DNA of 64,000 nt. Source: Gorillibacterium timonense. Lineage in GTDB: Bacteria > Bacillota > Bacilli > Paenibacillales > NBRC-103111. This document shows positions 60,511-64,000 of this stretch, piece after piece. Location of the stretch: assembly GCF_001457415.1 (NCBI RefSeq), contig NZ_LN881724.1:682001-746000 (forward strand), written 5' to 3'. Numbering within the stretch: position 1 is the stretch's first letter; every line of letters begins with the position of its first letter. A model generated the notes under the pieces. It had not been told where the DNA came from, did not search any database, and saw only the letters and a list, made by a program, of their open reading frames with translations. A program made the translations under genes and the position numbers.

Positions 60511-62319
60511 ATGTTTCATAACCTGCATGCCTTTTTCCTGAAAACCAACAACATTCGGATCAAGAACAAGCTGATTTTCTTCTTTATCATCGTCGTGTTT
60601 GTTCCGGTTATGTTTGTCGGGAGCTACCTGACGGCGGAGTTCCGGGGCACGGTCCTTAATCATGCAACTATACAAACCTCGAATAACGTAGATAAAATCA
60701 AGTCCCGAGCCTATGAAAATTTGAAAGTCTCGATCGATGTTTCCGACCGGCTCATGGTGGATACCCGTCTGAGCAAGCTGATAAGAACCACCTATACGGA
60801 CCGATATGACGTTTTTGAGGCATACCGGGAATATCTTGATTTTGCTACCTATATAAGTCTTTTCAAACAGATTTCCTCGATTCGGCTGTATGTGGACAAC
60901 CCAACCATTCTGAACAATTGGGAATTCCTCAATCCCGATGAAGAGACACTGAAATCAGAATGGTATCAAAGGGCGATGGCCAAATCGATCAGCCGGATCG
61001 ACTGGGAGTACATGAAGGAGCCTCAGATTCCAAGTTCGGGGCCGTCCTTTAACCTGATCCGCAAAATCACGTTTGATGGAGGAACAAAAGGCGTTTTTGT
61101 CATCTCGCTCAATCAGCAAGAGCTGAACTCCATCGTGAGCCAGGAGCCGTTCGCTTCTCTCCTGCTCGATTCCAATGGAACCATTGTCGCCGCCAAGGAT
61201 ACCTCCTGGGTAGGGAAAAATATCCGTGAAATGGATTTTGCCAAGGATTTAACCGGACGATCTAAGGGAACGTACGAGTTCGATTTTGAAGGGAAGCCCT
61301 CTAAAATCATCATTGATGATTTACTGCCGGGAGACAGTGACAACGGGCTTAAAATCATATCGGTGTTTTCCATTGAAAGCATCATTCGCGAGGCTAATCA
61401 AGTAAACCGGCTGGGGTTCACCATCATCTTCTTGAGCTTGGGCCTTGCGACCCTGCTGATCTATCTGTTCGCCTCGCTCTTATCCAATCGGCTTCTAAAA
61501 TTGAACAAGTCGCTGAACAAGGTGGCCATGGGCGATTTTCACTCCACGTTGGCAATTGACGGAAGTGATGAGATTGGGTTATTGGCGAAGCAATTTAACT
61601 TTATGGTCACCAACATCAGCAGGCTGATGGATGAGGTGCGCGAATCGAACGAGCAGCGCAATCAGCTCCTGCTTCACCAGAAGGAGATCAAGCTGAAGAT
61701 GCTGGCGAGCCAGATCAATCCCCATTTTCTGTTCAACTCCCTGGAGTCGATCCGGATGCGCCTGCATATGAGCGGTGAGACGGAAGTGGCTACGATTGTC
61801 CGCCTCCTGGGCAAGCTGATCCGCAAAAACCTGGAGATCGGAGCGAAGGACATTCCGCTTGAGGACGAATTCGAAATCATCCGCTGCTATTTGGAAATTC
61901 AAAAGTTCCGTTACGGAAATGACCGGTTGAGTTACCGGTTGGATATCGACACAGACGGCGAGCTCGTGCGGATTCCGCCGCTGATCATTCAGCCTCTTGT
62001 GGAGAATGCCGTCATCCACGGGCTGGAGGAGATCGAAAAAGGCGGAGAGATCACCCTTACGGCGAAAGTGGAATCCGGTTGGCTGCATGTAGAAGTGGAA
62101 GATAACGGAATCGGCTTTACTTCTGATCGCCTGCAGGATATCATGCGCGCTATGGACGAGAGCGAAGATCGGGAAGAGCATCGGATCGGGCTGCGAAATG
62201 TCCACCAGCGTTTAATCCTCACCTACGGAGAAAGAAGCGGATTGACCATTGACAGCGAGCCGGGTAGGGGAACCCGCATCTATTTTTCGTTACCGATCGG
62301 AGGGAAGACTCATGTATAA
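60511..62319 (+). CDS. YesM-type sensor histidine kinase
   Basis: The 602-residue kinase has transmembrane helices near residues 23-42 and 300-325 around a large extracytoplasmic sensor domain, then HAMP (LSNRLLKLNKSLNKVAMGDF), the His_kinase motif SQINPHFLFNSLESIRM (His near 405) and HATPase (IIQPLVENAVIHGLEE, DNGIGF, GIGLRNVHQRL-like). These kinases usually regulate a carbohydrate uptake operon next door. ATG 60511 follows GCGGAGA. It overlaps the response regulator by 8 bp. Confidence 0.95.
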   Translation: MFHNLHAFFLKTNNIRIKNKLIFFFIIVVFVPVMFVGSYLTAEFRGTVLNHATIQTSNNVDKIKSRAYENLKVSIDVSDRLMVDTRLSKLIRTTYTDRYDVFEAYREYLDFATYISLFKQISSIRLYVDNPTILNNWEFLNPDEETLKSEWYQRAMAKSISRIDWEYMKEPQIPSSGPSFNLIRKITFDGGTKGVFVISLNQQELNSIVSQEPFASLLLDSNGTIVAAKDTSWVGKNIREMDFAKDLTGRSKGTYEFDFEGKPSKIIIDDLLPGDSDNGLKIISVFSIESIIREANQVNRLGFTIIFLSLGLATLLIYLFASLLSNRLLKLNKSLNKVAMGDFHSTLAIDGSDEIGLLAKQFNFMVTNISRLMDEVRESNEQRNQLLLHQKEIKLKMLASQINPHFLFNSLESIRMRLHMSGETEVATIVRLLGKLIRKNLEIGAKDIPLEDEFEIIRCYLEIQKFRYGNDRLSYRLDIDTDGELVRIPPLIIQPLVENAVIHGLEEIEKGGEITLTAKVESGWLHVEVEDNGIGFTSDRLQDIMRAMDESEDREEHRIGLRNVHQRLILTYGERSGLTIDSEPGRGTRIYFSLPIGGKTHV

Positions 62320-63889
62320 AGTGTTGCTAGTGGATGATGAGCCGGCCATTCGCACGGGCCTCGTATCGCTCATCGATTGGACAGGGCTTGGCTATGAGGT
62401 TGTCGATACGGCAGCCAATGGGCGGGAAGCTTTAGAGAAATTTGACGAGCTCCATCCGCAGATGATGGTGGTTGACATCCGAATGCCGGGAATGGATGGC
62501 TTGCAGCTCATTCAAGAAATCAAGAAACGGAACAGCAATTGCCATTTTCTTATTCTCAGCGGATATTCGGATTTTAATTATGCTAGAGGGGCAATCGGCC
62601 TTGGTGTGGACGGATATATCTTGAAGCCAGTGGATGAAGATGAAATGTCGGAGGAATTGAAAAGGATCAGCGGGATCATGCAGCGGGAATCCGAAATGGA
62701 GAAGAGACGGAAGGATAGCGAAGACGTCTACCGAGAACGGATGCTGCTCACTTTGATCCATGAGAAGGGCGAACCGAATTACGGGCCGGAGATCAATGAG
62801 CTCTTCGGTACAACCCATCAGGGTTACCAAATTATTTTGCTTGAACTGGAGCTTCAAAAAGATAACATCTCCGGATCGCGGGCTGCCCTTCGCCGTTCGA
62901 TCGAGGACATGCTGCAAGCGCGGAAAGCGGGCTTCACTTTTCTCCTGGATAGCCGGATGGGCATCTTGCTTCGAGAAGGATTGGCAAATGGGCGGGCCCT
63001 GATCGATTTTTACCGCCAACTGCGGGCGATTGCGGAGAATGGAACTCGCTTCTTCGCGGCCGGAGGGGCTTCTGTACCCGACATTCGCCGCATCCATGAC
63101 TCCTATGAGGAAGCGGCTCATGTGCTGCAGAACCGCTTTTTGCTCGAAGGGGAGACCATTCATCTGTATTCGTCCCTTCAGGAGCTCTCTTCTCACGCGG
63201 AAGAACCATTGACGGAGTCGGCCCTGCAGCAAATGGCGGATAAGCTCTTGTTCGCCCTTGAGCTGGGACAGCCGGACAAGGTGCAGCATACAGTCAAGGA
63301 AGCCGGTCAAAAAATCCGCTCCGTCGAAAGCTCGGCCATGACCATCAAAACGAGTATGACCCAAGTGCTCACGCTTGCTCTCAACAAGCTGGCAGCGCTT
63401 AATCCGGCGTATGCCGCTCCGGTGAAGGAGAGCATGAATCATATCCCGGTTTTGTTTACCCAGAGTACGTATCACGATTTGATTCAGGAAGCGGCCGAGC
63501 TTACGGTCCAATTGGCTAACCGGATCGGCAATATGAGCAGCGCCCCCATCATTAAGCAGATTACGGCATTTATCGAGCTGCATTATGGAGAAAACCTGAA
63601 GCTGGAGACACTGGCTGAGCTGCATAACTACAACAGTGGGTACCTCGGAAAGCTCTTTAAGAGCGAGACCGGTGAAAGCTTTAACACCTATCTGGATAGG
63701 GTCCGTATCCGCCATGCCATCGAATTGCTGGGAAGCGGGCTCAAGGTCCATCAGGTGGCCCGATTGGTTGGGTATGCCAACGTCGATTACTTTCACAGCA
63801 AGTTCAAAAAGTATGTAGGGGAGTCTCCCTCGACCTTCAAAGGCAAATCTGTGAAGCTGCTTCGAGAAGACCCGAACGATGAATCGTAA
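62312..63889 (+). CDS. YesN/AraC-type response regulator
   Basis: The 525-residue regulator has a receiver domain (DDE at 8-10, Asp55 in MMVVDIRMPGMDG, LKPVDEDEM), a long middle region and a C-terminal AraC helix-turn-helix pair (LKLETLAELHNYNSGYLGKL, VHQVARLVGYANVDYFHSKF). It is the partner of the overlapping kinase. ATG 62312 has GGAGGGAAG upstream. It most likely activates an ABC sugar transporter operon to the right of the window. Confidence 0.95.
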   Translation: MYKVLLVDDEPAIRTGLVSLIDWTGLGYEVVDTAANGREALEKFDELHPQMMVVDIRMPGMDGLQLIQEIKKRNSNCHFLILSGYSDFNYARGAIGLGVDGYILKPVDEDEMSEELKRISGIMQRESEMEKRRKDSEDVYRERMLLTLIHEKGEPNYGPEINELFGTTHQGYQIILLELELQKDNISGSRAALRRSIEDMLQARKAGFTFLLDSRMGILLREGLANGRALIDFYRQLRAIAENGTRFFAAGGASVPDIRRIHDSYEEAAHVLQNRFLLEGETIHLYSSLQELSSHAEEPLTESALQQMADKLLFALELGQPDKVQHTVKEAGQKIRSVESSAMTIKTSMTQVLTLALNKLAALNPAYAAPVKESMNHIPVLFTQSTYHDLIQEAAELTVQLANRIGNMSSAPIIKQITAFIELHYGENLKLETLAELHNYNSGYLGKLFKSETGESFNTYLDRVRIRHAIELLGSGLKVHQVARLVGYANVDYFHSKFKKYVGESPSTFKGKSVKLLREDPNDES

Positions 63890-63900
63890 GTCTTCGATCG

Positions 63901-63930
63901 AATCCGCCTGATCCGGCGGATTTTTTTATT
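63901..63930 (+). terminator. Terminator after YesN-like gene
   Basis: AATCCGCC pairs with GGCGGATT around TGATCC, followed by seven T in total. Confidence 0.9.
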
Positions 63931-63947
63931 CAGCATGAAATAATTTA

Positions 63948-63961
63948 TGAAAGCGCTTATT
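63948..63961 (+). promoter_or_regulatory. Candidate cre (CcpA) site of the next operon
   Basis: TGAAAGCGCTTATT matches the cre consensus at 12 of 14 positions, with the left half complete. It lies in the AT-rich stretch after the YesN terminator, probably in the promoter of the next gene. Confidence 0.5.
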
Positions 63962-64000
63962 TTTATATGATTTCACAGTGAATTTTAGTGGTTTTTCCGA

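Noticed and set aside
62432..63796. 454-codon minus-strand frame opposite the YesN-like gene
   Set aside because: Antisense shadow; no recognisable protein features.

Overview
The window reads as chromosomal DNA from a spore-forming, low-to-mid GC Firmicute of the Paenibacillaceae (Paenibacillus/Cohnella type). This is inferred from the purine-rich AGGAGG-type ribosome binding sites, frequent GTG/TTG starts, intracellular phosphorylases and glycosidases next to LacI and YesM/YesN regulators, a BclA-like collagen spore-surface protein, an aa3 quinol oxidase (qoxABCD) and CcpA-, Fur- and FNR-like sites. No tRNA, rRNA, CRISPR array, insertion sequence or prophage was recognised. All calls come from reading the sequence; no database search was run.

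Layout. 1-6.2 kb: a beta-glucan island with the C-terminal half of a GH3 beta-glucosidase (cut by the window edge), a GH94 phosphorylase, a LacI regulator and an endonuclease/exonuclease/phosphatase-fold protein. 6.3-21.4 kb: an accessory stretch of small single-domain genes (three GNAT acetyltransferases, DinB-fold proteins, alpha/beta hydrolases, VOC, M24, PadR plus metallo-beta-lactamase), with a collagen-like spore protein, a GH43 enzyme and two decayed genes (an ECF-type sigma factor and a DinB-like gene). 21.5-38.9 kb: two M3 oligopeptidases, sdaAB-sdaAA, and two complete two-component system plus ABC transporter modules. Each module has 11-bp-spaced direct repeats in front of its transporter genes. 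The second module's permease is cut by an in-frame stop. 39-42.4 kb: a minus-strand glycan operon (DUF6492-like protein, GT4 glycosyltransferase, manC).

42.5-44.5 kb: an AT-rich island with a small hydrophobic ORF overlapping an ABC exporter, probably acquired by transfer. 44.5-49.4 kb: a Fur-controlled iron/siderophore uptake operon (permease, ATPase, lipoprotein) followed by a half-size ABC exporter. 49.4-53.9 kb: the qoxABCD operon on the minus strand, with a regulatory region holding an FNR/CRP-type box, a cre-like site and an AT-rich inverted repeat. 53.9-60 kb: a LacI regulator, two GH130 mannoside phosphorylases and a GH95 fucosidase-family enzyme. A 17-bp element shared between the regulator and the GH130 promoter points to a local regulon. 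60.4-63.9 kb: a YesM/YesN two-component pair, and a cre-like site at the right edge that probably belongs to the next operon.

The carbohydrate enzymes carry no visible signal peptides (the N-terminus of the GH3 lies outside the window), so they appear to work inside the cell on imported oligosaccharides by phosphorolysis. No sugar transporter is present here; the YesM/YesN pair probably controls one just to the right.
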